Assembly (NCBI GenBank): GCA_037447605.1
Contig: CM074809.1
Coordinates: forward strand, 434,349 to 498,348
Origin: Zygnema circumcarinatum
Taxonomy: Eukaryota > Streptophyta > Zygnematophyceae > Zygnematales > Zygnemataceae
DNA: 64,000 bases
Direction of reading: 5' to 3'
A program made the position numbers and the translations under genes. The first letter of the stretch is position 1; every line of letters begins with the position of its first letter. A model generated the notes under the pieces. The model ran no database searches. It was not told where the DNA came from and worked only from the letters and a program-made list of their open reading frames with translations. Positions 44,701 to 55,900 of this stretch are shown one piece after another.

Positions 44701-47487
44701 CAATAGCTTGAGTGGCGGAATTCCTGTCGAACTGGGGAGTTTGTCGCGACTTAATGTCCTGTAAGTGCTGAAATTATAGTTTGTTTGCGAGGTTTTTTTT
44801 TTTTTTTTTTTCCAGCTGTCATCTGTATCAGTACTCGTGCTTACAGGAAATTGAAATTGATGTGGGCAAGAGTGAGGAAATTGAACCTTATGTTGTTACT
44901 TGCAAGATAAGTTCGTAAGATAGATTTGAAGAATGCTTGTGATGGTGCAGCAATTTGGCGAACAACAACTTGTCGGGCTCTGTTCCTGATAAGCTCACCC
45001 GCTTTTGTACGAGGTGGGTGGGTTCCTTTTTCAAAATATGAATCAGGGAAGTAGGCGAAGTCGTAATCACAATAATTACTGCAATGCAAAACACCTTCTA
45101 CATTGCCCCCAATGGACATACTTTTCCAGAAGGGAAAGTTTGCACTGTTTGGAGGGTTTTATTCTATAGCCGTTTTTTCTCATTTTAACGCTGCGCTGCA
45201 ACTAAGCTGGCTGGGCGATCTCACAAACCTTCACAACCCCCAATTATGTATTTTGTTTCGCAGCGGCGCTTTTGATGGAAATCCTTACCTTGATACTATC
45301 GTGTGCACATATTGTAAGCAATCTCAATCTATCGTCCTCCTGCTACTTCTCACTTCTCACTCTGCTTCTGCTGCTTCTTCTTCTTTTCTTCTTCTTCTAC
45401 CTCTTCTTCTTCTACTTCTTCTTCTTCTTCTTCTTCTCTGCTTCCCCACTTTCAAATGAAGTGGCGTCATCATAGTGGAGCATCTGAATGCCTGCTCTCA
45501 AGTATAGCTCTCCCACGAAGTGTGACGATTAATATTGAAGATTTTTTTTAAACTACTGTTGTTCCTTGCCCCGGCCTCCTGCAGCCCCTCCTCCGCCTCC
45601 GCTTATTCCAAAAAAATCGAGCAGCGCGGGAGCTATAATAGGGGGGGTAGTAGGAGGAATTGCAATTGTACTTATTATTGCCGGAGTGCTTGCCTGGAGA
45701 ATTCTCATGAAGAAGCCGTACGTTTCCTCAAAAAGTCTTCACGCTGAGCTTCTCCCTCATAGTGGGACCTCCAACGGATCATGTAAGCTTCAGAACCATA
45801 AAGTGATTCAAGAATGAACGCAAGATTGCAGCTTTGTGATGTAACGTTTGAGGTTTTCTTTTGGCAGCAAATGACTTTGGGAAAATTGTTCATTTTTTTG
45901 CCTGTTTTCGTGACGCAGCGGCGTACACATTTTTGGATCGAATTCGGCGGTTTACTCTCGCGGAAATGCTGGAAGCAACCATGGAGTTCAGTGACGATAG
46001 AGTGTTGGGAGAGGGAGGGAGTGGCGTAGTGTACAAAGGAGTCCTTCCTGGGGACCGGCACATAGCTGTGAAACGCCTTAAGGTCAGAAATTTCGTTGTC
46101 TCCGATCGGCCGCAAAATACCCCTCTTCCCATGCACATTCACTTCATGCATGGTAGATGACACGAGGATGCATCTGGCAGAAGAGCAGAAGATGCTGCTT
46201 TCTTGGATTAGGGACTGCGATGATGCTTGGAGAAATGTTTTCACTTATTTTTTATATTCTGTTTTATGTGATTTGCAGAGGTTCTACTCTAGAGGAGACG
46301 ACCAGTTCGTGAGGGAGCTGGACATCATCAGCCGCACAGTGCATGCCAACCTTATCCAGTTAGAGGGCTACTGTTTGGAGGCGGGGGAGAGGTTGTTGGT
46401 CTTCCCATACATGAGCAATGGCTCCGTGGCAGCCCACCTTAGAGGTGCGCAGATGGTGACGGTGATGATGGTGGTGGTGATGGAGAAGACGATGACAGTG
46501 TGGTTGTGGTGATCATAACTGATGGTCAAGGTGGCGATGATGTGATAGTGATCATAGCTGATGTGATAGTGATCATAGATGATGGTCAAGGTGGCGATGA
46601 TGTGATAGTGATCATAACTGATTTGTTGGCACGAGGTTGGAGTGGTGGTGCAACTTGCAGGCGGGCCCAAGCCGCTCATTCCCTTTGTAGTGCGGCGGAC
46701 CATTGCCCGGGACGTGGCGGAGGGCATCTGCTACATGCACTTCGGGTGCAGCCCGCAGCTGTTGCACCGCGACATCAAGGTGCTGCCACCCTCCTCTCTC
46801 ACTCCCTCTCTCTCCCTATCCCTCTTCTCTCCCTATCCCTCTTCTCTCCCTCTTCTCTCCCTCTTCTCTCCCTCTTCTCTCCCTCTTCTCTCCCTCTCCT
46901 TCTCCCTCAGTGCGCTTACGTGAGAGGGAGGAGGGCGGTTGCAGGCGGACAATGTGTTGCTGACCAACAGCTGGCAGGCGAAGGTAACGGACTTTGGGTT
47001 GGTGAAGATGGTGGGGACGGATGATGAGGTGCAGCAGACGGCTCTGAGGGGCACCATAGGGTACATTGCTCCAGGTGGGTTTCCAGGGTTTCAGAAATTC
47101 TAGGGTTTCTACAGAAGAGGTTCAAGGGCTATTGAAGTCTTCCTGCTTGATGCTGTAAACTGTAGAGCATTTTTCTTCACTGAATGTTTTGTTGAACTAA
47201 ATGGTTCTTGGATCTGCTTTCCCCCTGCAGAGTACTCGAGTTCGGGGAATGTGTCCGACAAAACCGACGTGTTTGCGTTTGGAGTGTTCTTGGTGGAACT
47301 CACTTTGGGCCGCTCCTCGCAAGAGCTTGCAGAAGTTGTGCCGGACAGCTACACCCTTCAGGAATGGGTGGGTTTTTTGGAGTTAGGTGTTAGGATTGGT
47401 GGAATGTAGTTCGAGGATGTTATGTTTATGGTTTCAGGACTTTGAGGTATCACGTGTTAATCTCAAAAAAATTACAGGGGCTCGCCT

Positions 47488-47523
<36 letters not shown>

Positions 47524-48169
47524 GCACTCGCTGTAGTCTATTGTCTATTGTCTATTGTATATTGTAGTCTATTGTCTATTGTCTATTGTAGTCTATTGTC
47601 TATTGCTTTTCCCTTTATCTTCTCACTTCTGCGTCACTTTCAACGGCTCGCCTAACGTTCTTCCCCATGTTTCCTTATCCTTCGATCTCTCCCCTTCCTT
47701 CAACCTGTCTCACCCTCGTCGCCCTCTCCCTCCTCTCTCCCCCTCTCTTCTCCCACTTCCCCCTCTCACGCTCTCTCCCCTCCGCCCTTGCTGTCCCCAG
47801 ATTGCGACCCTCCTGCAGCAAAACAAGCTGCGGGAGGTGGTGGAGAGATCGGACACAGTCTCTCCAGAAACATTCCGAGAGCTGGAAGAGCTCCTTCAAC
47901 TTGCTGTGCTATGCATGCAGGAGCATCCGGACAGCCGCCTTAGCATGAAGGATTGTGGGGTCATCTTGAGGGGAGAGGGGTTGGGAGACAGATGGAGCCA
48001 ATGGCAGAATCCGGACACAGGGGTCATCTCCATTCCTGATGGAGAGGACAATCCTGCCCACTCACGAGGGCCTGCTTGGACGGGCTCCAATTTGTCTGCT
48101 TACTCTGGTGGACAGACAGGAGAATGGAACAGTCAAGCATTTCCGATCGACCTCTCTGGGCCACGGTAG
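41756..48169 (+). CDS. SERK-like LRR receptor kinase (LRR-RLK II)
   Basis: Sixteen exons join in frame to 691 residues: 41756-41888, 42044-42179, 42292-42363, 43032-43065, 44066-44175, 44452-44523, 44689-44760, 44951-45013, 45264-45313, 45585-45782, 45868-46082, 46279-46444, 46661-46779, 46945-47074, 47231-47367 and 47801-48169. Order: signal peptide (about 1-34); LRRNT with ITSWASNADNPC; about five LRRs; SPPPPP stalk (from 248); membrane span (about 262-286, GGVVGGIAIVLIIAGVLAW); kinase with LGEGGSGVVYKG (360-371), Lys382, His476-Arg-Asp478, Asp496-Phe-Gly, and IAPEYSSSGNVSDKTDVFAFG. The short LRR domain, the 72-bp phase-2 LRR exons, the proline-rich stalk, NGSVAAHLR and the tail GEGLGDRWSQWQ are all SERK traits. 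SERKs are co-receptors that pair with ligand-binding LRR-RLKs and RLPs, several of which lie in this window. Exon 11 may instead begin at 45919. Confidence 0.87.
43095..43195. repeat. AACCTGGTTAA-type short repeats in SERK-like intron 4
   Basis: Several imperfect copies of TAACCTG/CTAGTTAA within the intron at 43066-44065. Confidence 0.6.
46495..46625. repeat. Minisatellite in SERK-like intron 12
   Basis: GTGATCATA, GATGGTCAAGGTGGCGATG and ATGTGATA modules are repeated two to four times in the intron at 46445-46660. Confidence 0.85.
47535..47606. repeat. (TCTATTG)n repeat in SERK-like intron 15
   Basis: TCTATTGTCTATTG units with TAG and TAT variants, preceded by (CT)n and (CA)n at about 47487-47523. 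Confidence 0.9.
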
Positions 48170-49083
48170 TTGGTTTCGAGGGGGGGCTGCTTTTCTTTCG
48201 TGGGGGAGCGAAAACTTGAGCGTTGGGTGAGCAGAACCAAAAAGGGGAAAAAGTAGGGGGTTGTTTCGTGTTCGGCTCCTGGAAGTGGCTGGGAGGTGAG
48301 CTGGCTAAGAGAACTTTAAAAATCTTCAGAGGCTTAGCAATCCTTTCGGCCTAGTTGGGACTTATTCTTTGTGGGCGGAGCGCGAAAATGCTGTGTTAAT
48401 GCGCCTCCTTCCGCTTGCATGAAGTTGGGACGAGGAGGAGAGGCATGACAGCTTGCATGATGTGGCATGCATGCCATTGCATCAGGCTGTCATGCTTACT
48501 GGAGCGGATGAAGACTTTTTGAAGCGCAGGTTGTATTTATTTATTACGGAATTAATTATTAGTTGTTGCTTGTATACGCAAACATTTAATGTTATACTGC
48601 TTAAATAAATTCGTTTTTATTTTAAATTTGGGGACATGTTTTGGTCCTATTTCTTGGAGATGAATGAGTATTTCCAATTATATTTTTTCAAAAAGTAACA
48701 TCATCGGGCATCATAACTGCCCTACACGGGCCCGGAAAGTTATTCCCGAGCCAATTGGCATCAGTCACGTTCGCTATTGACATTTGGCTTCTGATATCTT
48801 CTTTTGTTTATATTAATTAATTAGTTCACGTTTCAAAGACGCTGGTGGTATGCGTACCATGGTTATAAGGATACAGATACATCGTTAATTTCAAAATATC
48901 GATATCAGAGATGACAAAAGATGGTTGGCCCATACAGTGGTCAATAATCCCCAAGGCCCCGCCCTGCGCAATTCATCACCGTTCGAAGTGTGGGTCGAAC
49001 TCCCTTTCGTTTATTCTAGTTTTACATGATTAAACCAACACAGCCTTCTCTGTCCTCGCTTAATTCACCTAAAACTCCAACAC
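48170..49083. other. 3' flank of the SERK-like gene, AT-rich spacer
   Basis: No coding signal. AT-rich with several AATAAA-like hexamers near 48603 that could serve as poly-A signals. Confidence 0.4.
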
Positions 49084-49600
49084 ATGAAGGCGTTGCCGCT
49101 CGCGATGCGGCCCTCGCTCCCTCCATCCCTCCCTTTGTAAAGAGCGCGCTTATGCCCCGCCGTGACTCTGCCGACGCGTTTTTTTCTTATGTCTGTCGAG
49201 TGCTTTGCTTGCCTCGACGCCCGTTTGGACGCCTTCCTCCGCCATCGCTCCCTCGAGATGTGCGCAAACGGCCCTGAAAGCCCTCCTCTCCTCCGCCGAT
49301 GATCGCAACTTTTTATCGCCCTCCAGCGTTGCCGCCCTCCTCGCTTCTACGCTCCTTGGGCGTGCCGCGTGACCGATTCGGTGGTCGTCCGCCTCTCTCT
49401 CCCTCCCTCCCTTCCTCCGCGCGATGTGCCACACATCGGCGACCTTCGCGGCTGATTCTAAGACCGCGTTGTTGAGCCTAGCAGTGGATTACCGCGCATT
49501 GCTTTCTTCTATTGTCCTTTGGTCCATTGCGACCAGATCCTCGTGGTTCCCCTGTTGTACAGCACTAGAGACTGCACAACGTATTGTGGGACATGGACTC
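49084..49600 (+). pseudogene. Degenerate LINE tail, second copy
   Basis: Shares with 29515-29950 the run GAAGGCGTTGCCGCTCGCGA, CATCGCTCC, CTTTTTATCG, CACATCGGCGACCTTCG and GACCAG..TCGTGGTTCC in the same order, with indels that break the frame. Confidence 0.6.
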
Positions 49601-49799
49601 ACTAGTGAGGGTACAGTAGACGTGTCTTGCAGATGTTGGAGGCGCTATTGTACGGAAATCGGAGTCCGTACCGTACAGTAGGGGGTCATATTTTCCACCC
49701 TGGTTTTGGCCAATATGAGGCGAAAATATTGATTTTGCATATATAAGGCTCGTGTTACCAATAGACGGGCGGTATTATGTTAGAGTTCATGTTGGACCG

Positions 49800-50080
49800 T
49801 ACGTATCGTATCGTATCATATCGCAACGTATCGTACTGTATCGTTTCGCGTCGTATCGTATCGTGTCATATCGTAACGCATTTTAGAGGTTTTCCGGTGT
49901 TGTTCGTCTCAGCTCGTACGGCTAGTACCGTATCGGGGAGTTTCGTATCGTACCGTAGCATATCGGACCGTATCGTACTGTAACGGCTACTGTACTACAG
50001 CTCATACGGCTAGTACGGATAGTACCGTATCGGGGAGTTTCGTACCGTACCGTATCGTACCGTATCGTACCGTATCGAAG
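49800..50080. repeat. CGTATCGTATC array with dense CCGTAC/GTACGG
   Basis: Irregular repeats of CGTATC, CCGTATC, GCTAGTAC and GTACGG inside the transposon. Confidence 0.85.
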
Positions 50081-50310
50081 CCAAGAAGAAGAGGGAGAAG
50101 AGCGAGAGCCTCTTACGGCGGGACGTGCGGGGAGATTAGGTGACTTTTGCGTAAGCCCGTAACGGCTAGTACAGCTAGTACGAATAGTACGGATAGTACG
50201 GTTAATACGGCTAACACACGGTTACCGTACAAAAAGGTGGTTTCGGCAAAATCGGGGCGAATTTCTTGGGGACGCACTGTACAGGGTGGAAAATAGGAAA
50301 ATGCTATTTA

Positions 50311-51112
50311 CAGTGTCCTTGTTCTGAATGTAGTGTACTTTTTCCCCGGGCAGCTTGTACAAAGGATTTTTTTTGCGAAAAATGCTGTTTCATACTTTTC
50401 AGAATAGATACAGACCTTTTTTCGTCGGATGTATGGATGGTGATTTGAATGTACAAAGCGCGCGTGACTACAAGGTATAAGGGCGCAACACGTGGAGCGA
50501 CATGATTGGTCGCGGCAACATATGACGTGACAAGTATGTTTGGGACCGTGACGTGACGAAACGAGACGCGACAAAAGTGGAGGTCCGCGGACGGCAGTCG
50601 GAAATGGCAGGAATTAAAACTGACAGATTTTTCCTGAAACACGCTACGTTATGTGCCCTATCTTTTTCTGTCAGTTTTTATTCCCGCCATTTCCGACTGC
50701 CGTCCGCGGACTCCACTTTTGTCGCGTCTCGTTTTCGTCATGTCACGGTCCCAAACATACTTGTCACGTCATATGCTGCCGCGACCAACCATCGTGTTGC
50801 GCCCTTATACCTTGTACACGCGCGCGCTTCGTACATTCAAACCACCATCCGTACATCCGACGAAAAAAGGCCTGTATCTATTCTGAAAAGTATGAAACAG
50901 CATTTTTCGCAAAAAAAATCCTTTGTACAAGCTGCCCGGTGAAAAAGTACACTACATTCAGAACAAGGACACTAGGGGGTGTCAGACTTAAAGAAATCTT
51001 ACGAACAAAAAAGTTTTGTAAGTACTCCGCCGCACCAGGATTGCGATGTCATTCAAGTACTCGTTCTGGTCTCAAACTTACGAAATTTTTTTAAGTCTGA
51101 CACCCCCTACTG
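50311..51112. mobile_element. Foldback Tc1/mariner-type MITE, middle level of the nest
   Basis: Ends CAGTGTCCTTGTTCTG and CAGAACAAGGACACTG with TA on both sides (50309-50310, 51113-51114). The arms are about 330 bp and near perfect, so most of the element folds back. It is split near its right tip by the element at 50974-51108. Confidence 0.88.
50974..51108. mobile_element. 135-bp MITE, innermost of the nest
   Basis: Ends AGGGGGTGTCAGACTTAAAG and TTTAAGTCTGACACCCCCT, with 3-bp direct repeat ACT (50971-50973, 51109-51111). Removing it restores the right terminus of the 50311-51112 element. Same ends as the 4.6-kb foldback element at 24743. Confidence 0.9.
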
Positions 51113-51159
51113 TAAATACTGTAGTCGTTTCCGGAAAATTAGGGGGAGTAATATTAAGG

Positions 51160-51854
51160 GGGTAACTCTACTGCACCCCCGCGTTTTGTCTTTCGAACCC
51201 CCCTTTTGAAAATTTTGCCTGCCCGTTTTGGTACCCCCCAGTTTTGAATATTTCGGGAAAAAATCTTTTTCCCGCCCCTCCCGTCCCCTCCGCTCCCCCC
51301 CCTCCCCTGCCCGCTCCTCCCCTCCCTCTCCTCCCCTCCCCTCCCCTCCTCTCCCCTCCCCTGCCCTGTACTCCCCGGCCCTCCCCTCCCCTCCCCTCNN
51401 NNNNNNNNCCTCGTTTTCTCCTTTTCACGATTGACTTCCAACAATGTGCGACAAAAGAAAAGGGGATTTGCATTGGTCTCAAGATGGTGAGGCCATCAAA
51501 TAAACATGGACAAAGTCAACATGGGAACCACAAGAAATTGCAAACCGAGAAGAGGAGAGACGAGGAGGGGAGGGCAAGGGAGGGCAGGGCAGGGGAGGGG
51601 AAGGGAGGGGAGGGGGCGGGAGGAGGTCCGAGGAGGACAGGGCAAGGGATGGGAGCGGAGGGGAGGGGAGCGGAGGGGAGGGGAGGGGAGGGGAGGACAG
51701 GGCAGGGGAGGGGGGGGAGCGGAGGGGAGGGGAGGGGCGGGAAAAAGATTTTTTCCCGAAATATTCAGAACTGAGGCCGTAACCAAAACGGGCAGGCAAA
51801 ATTTTCAAAAGGGGGGTGCGAAAGACAAAACGCAGGGGTGCACTAGAGTTACCC
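51160..51854. mobile_element. hAT-like inverted-repeat element with 8-bp TSD
   Basis: Ends GGGTAACTCTACTGCACCCC and GGGTGCACTAGAGTTACCC, with exact direct repeat TATTAAGG (51152-51159, 51855-51862). The arms of about 130 bp are followed by CCCCT/AGGGG-rich DNA. The middle (about 51470-51550) carries DNA matching the reverse complement of the LINE 3' UTR. Contains an N gap. Confidence 0.9.
51399..51408. other. Assembly gap (10 N)
   Basis: Ten Ns within the CCCCT-rich part of the 51160-51854 element. Confidence 1.
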
Positions 51855-51984
51855 TATTAAGGGGGTCTACTGTACGAAGATTTGCGCGTAATTGTAATTG
51901 TACAGAAGGAGAAGTTGATGTCACGACACATGATGACATGGCATTGGTTGACATGCGTACAACTCACAGATTGAGAAGGAAAAT

Positions 51985-52440
51985 GAGACTGAACTCACGA
52001 TGGCGAGGCCATCCAATGCACATGCACAAAAGCAGCATGAAGAACCACGAGAGACTGGTCGCAAAGGACCCAGGCACAAAAGAAAAAAAGCGAAGAGCGA
52101 AAACCTACGCCTCGGCGCAAGAACGCTTCAAGCCCTCCCTCGAAGCAGCCGCGAAGGTCGCCGATCGATCGATCGGCACATAACATCACATCACATCACA
52201 TCACACCGCGCGCAGGGAGGGAGCGGCGGACGGCCACCGCCACGCAACAGCCACCAACAAGCGCGGCTTCCTTCACGCCCAAGGAGGAGCGGAGAAGCGA
52301 GGAGGAGGAGGGCAGCGCTGAAGGGCCACGGACATGCGCTGTCGATAAAAAGTGGCGAGGATCGATCGGCGGAGGAGGAGAGGAGGGCTTCCTTCGTCCC
52401 TTCCAGGGCCGTACGCGCATAGCCAAGGAGCGAGCGATGG
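51985..52440 (-). pseudogene. Degenerate LINE tail, third copy, inverted
   Basis: On the minus strand it shows the order CGCCCATCGCTC, CACTTTTTATCGACAGCGCATG, GGCGACCTTCGCGGCTGCTTC, GACCAGTCTCTCGTGGTTC and GATGGCCTCGCCATC, as in 29361-30031. The reading frame is broken. ATCACATCACATCACATCAC sits at about 52184-52205. Confidence 0.6.
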
Positions 52441-52999
52441 GCGCACGCAAAGGAAAGCATCCAAACGGGTTTTTCAAAATTCAAAAAAATGACGTCACTT
52501 TGCTGCGCGCCGAAAGCGCCGACACGGTCCATCAGCCGCCCGCCGGCGGGTTGCCGCCCGCCGCGACCTGGATGGCGTCAGTAAGGTCGCTCTCATCCAC
52601 AGTCGCGCATCGGACGGCGCCCATTCGCGGGAGGCGCTTGGGGGTGATCTAGAGGACATCTGCCCGTCCGTGACACGCGGAAAGGCGCAGGCCCATTGGT
52701 GAGCGTGACGGAAAACCACGTGGAAGCACGAAGGGTTGGGAATCGCCGCGGGACAGCGGACGATGCAATCGCGTTGTACAAACAGATGACGGTGCCGTAC
52801 AGGCGAGGATGTTAAAGAAATCGACGAACCACCAATGTCCGTCAGTCAAAACTATTCGAATTTTTCGAATTTTTTTCTCAACTTTTCTGACGAGCGGGAC
52901 GGTCCAAATGCCCTCCGTCGACGCTTCGCCTCCGCAGCCATGATCACGCCCGGGCCCCTCCCTCCACTCCGAGAGGCGCAGCACGTAGCTGCGTCCGCC
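52441..52999. other. Upstream region of LRR-RLK 2
   Basis: Contains CCACGTGG at about 52717 and CCGTAC at 52795. The frame is open from 52835, but residues before 53000 lack signal-peptide character. It does not resemble the promoter-like block of LRR-RLK 1. Confidence 0.45.
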
Positions 53000-55900
53000 A
53001 TGGCTGCCGGCATGGAGAGGAGGAGGAGCATTCTGCTCGTCCCTGCCCTCCTCTTTCCCTTTCTGATTCTTCTTACAGTGTTCGCTAATGCAGCCGATGC
53101 CGCTACGTGTCCACAGACCCTCGTATCGTCAGAAGCGCAGACTCTCCTGGCAGCCATGGACGACCTCGAGGACCCGCAGGGCGTGCTGGAGGACTGGACA
53201 GCTGGCAACGCTTCAGAGGCCTGCTGCTGGACAGGTGTCACGTGCTTCTACGATTCTGGAGGAAAGTTTTTTAGGGTTCAGAGTTTGGTTCTCAGCGGGC
53301 TCGACCTCAACGGGACTTTGCCTTCTGCTTTCGGGAACTTGACGAACCTCTCTTCTATCGACTTATTCGAAAATACCTTTACAGGCGGAATACCTGAAAG
53401 CTGGGCCGCGCTTTCGTCTCTCCGTAAGCTCAATCTCGGATACAATTACTTGAACGGATCGTTGGACGCACTGGCGAAACTGACGAGCTTGGAGACCCTT
53501 GATTTGCATATCAACTCGTTTCCACAAGCGATGGAGGCGCTGCCCGTGGGCAATCTGATTAGACTCACTTCTCTCGACTTATCTAGAAATACCTTTACGG
53601 GAGGAATACCTGAAAGCTGGGCCTCGCTTTCTTCTCTCCGTAAGCTCAATCTCGGAGACAATCAGTTGAACGGATCGCTGGACGCACTGGCGCATCTCAC
53701 GAGCTTGGAGACCCTTGATCTGAGTTCAAACTTGTTTTCACAAGAGATGGAGGCGGTTCCAGTGGGCAGTCTGACGAAACTCACTTTATTATGTCTTCAG
53801 TTAAACCAATTCACAGGGCAGTTTCCGACATGGCTTGGAAAGCTCTCCGCATTGACCGAATTACACCTTGATAACAATCCTAACCTCTCTCCGTCGCTTC
53901 TTCCGACCGACTATGCCAGCTGGCCTCCTCAACTCGCTATTGCCTCTTTCAGTTCCATGAATCTCTATGGACCCCTTCCGGCCGCGCTCGCACAACTGCC
54001 TCTCCAAGTCCTCGACCTCAGCGATAACTCTTTTAATGGCAGCATTCCCGCGGAGTTCGGCAATTTTTCGAGCACGTCGGGGACTGTTCTGTCTCTGCAT
54101 AACAACAACTTGGCAGGAGAGCTTCCGTCCGCCCTTGCAGCGGGCAATTTTCCGGTCTTTGATTTGCATTCGAACAACTTATCAGGGACGCTTTCGGATT
54201 TTTTTACGGCGCTTTGTGGGAGATCAGGCGGGGAACTGCTTTTCAGTTTGGACCTCGGCAACAACAGTTTCAGCGGAGAGATTCCGCCCGTCCTTCAAAA
54301 CTGCAACAAGCTGCTTTATGTCCACCTTAATGACAACTATTTGACTGGGGCGATTCCTGCGGAGCTCGCTAACTTAAAGAATCTAACAGATCTTCAATTA
54401 CACAACAATTCCCTATCGGGAGAAATTCCGAGAGAGTTTTCGAAGCTGACCTCGCTTGAAAGTCTTACTTTTAGTTATAATAACATTTCTGGGTCTCTGC
54501 CGCAGCTGAACTGCTCAAAAAAAGATGGGTTTTTATTAGAGGGTGATAGCAACCGCCTTTCAGGGCCACTTCCTTCATTCTCAGACTGCCCTCTTATCGT
54601 CTTCCTTAGCCTCCAAAACAATTCCCTCACTGGAAACCTTTCCGTGCTAGCAAACATGTCCTTTCTCTCTAGCCTCAGTCTCTCTCAAAATCTCTTCAGC
54701 GGGAGCCTTCCGGCAGTCGAAGATTGGACTTCACTGACAACACTTGATCTATCTTTGAATAATTTCACTGCCAGAATCCCAGCGAGTTTAGGCCTCAATA
54801 GCCCCAATATGATGAGTATGAACTTGAGCAGGAATGCATTGACCGGCGACATTCCTTCAACTCTCTTTCTGTCTCCCAGTCTTCTATCTATCGACCTCAG
54901 CTACAATAATCTCACTTCACCCCTTGACCCGAGTTTTCTAAACAGCACCTCGCTGACCACGTTCTACCTCCAAGGCAATCAGATTTCTGGGCCATTACCA
55001 GACGGTGGGCTCCTGGTTGCCAATAACTTATTGGATTTGGACCTCAGTGACAATCTCCTGTCTGGCCACCTCCCTTCAGATTTTAGTGTAGTGAACAGTA
55101 TCAATTCCCTAAAGCTCGGAAACAACGCCTTCTATGGGGCCATTCCGCCAAGTCTCGCGGAACTGACCACGCTTGTGACGCTTAATCTGTCAAAGAATGA
55201 GTTCAACAACTCCATGCCGAATCTCCTCTCACAGAATCTGAAAGTGGTGGATCTCAGCGACAACTCCTTCTCGGGTGAATTGCCATCTTTCAGCGGCTCC
55301 GCCTCCCTCCTGTATATGGACCTTTCCTCTAACAACATCTCGGGCTCCATCCCGACCAACTACTCCCTCTTCAGCAGCCTCCAACACCTCGACCTCTCCG
55401 ACAACGACCTCAGCGGCAGCCTTCCAGAGGGGCTGGGCGACCTCTCCTCCCTCACCTTCATCGACCTTTCGAACAACCTTCTTTCCGGCCCCCTCCCTGC
55501 CAACCTCTCCCGCTTTAACGCCTCCTCTTTCAGCGGCAATGCGGGGCTCTGCGGCGCCCTGTTGGCCTCGCCCTGCGCGGCCACTCCTCCCCCGCCGAGC
55601 CCCTCCGCCGCGGGGGATGATGGGCTCTCCGGAGGCGCAATTGGGGGGATCGCAGTGGGGGCAGCGGCGGGCCTGCTTTTGCTTGCGGTGGGGGTCTGTC
55701 TCTTTGTTTGGAGGAATAAGAGGAGGTCGTCTGAAGATGAGGAGTTGAAATTGGTGAAGGTATGGACATTCAAGGTTTCGCCGCGAGGAAAATTCCGTGC
55801 TTTCGAAAAGTTGGACTTCACCATCGACGACATCGTTCGATCGACGAATAATTTCAGCGTGGAATTTCGTCTGGGGTCTGGTGGGTTTGGGTCTGTTTAC

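Larger units (their letters stand above)
49676..51121. mobile_element. TA-target DNA transposon, outermost of a three-level nest
   Basis: Left end CAGTAGGGGGTCATATTTTCC, right end ..AAATACTG, flanked by TA (49674-49675, 51122-51123). Same family as 24387-30112, with matching subterminal DNA (GCCGAAACCAC, AAGAAATTCGCC on the reverse strand) and CGTATC arrays. It contains the element at 50311-51112 near its right end. Confidence 0.7.

Noticed and set aside
52835-52999. Upstream in-frame ATGs of LRR-RLK 2
   Set aside because: They would place about 55 polar residues before the signal peptide; LRR-RLK 1 and 3 start at the equivalent of 53000.
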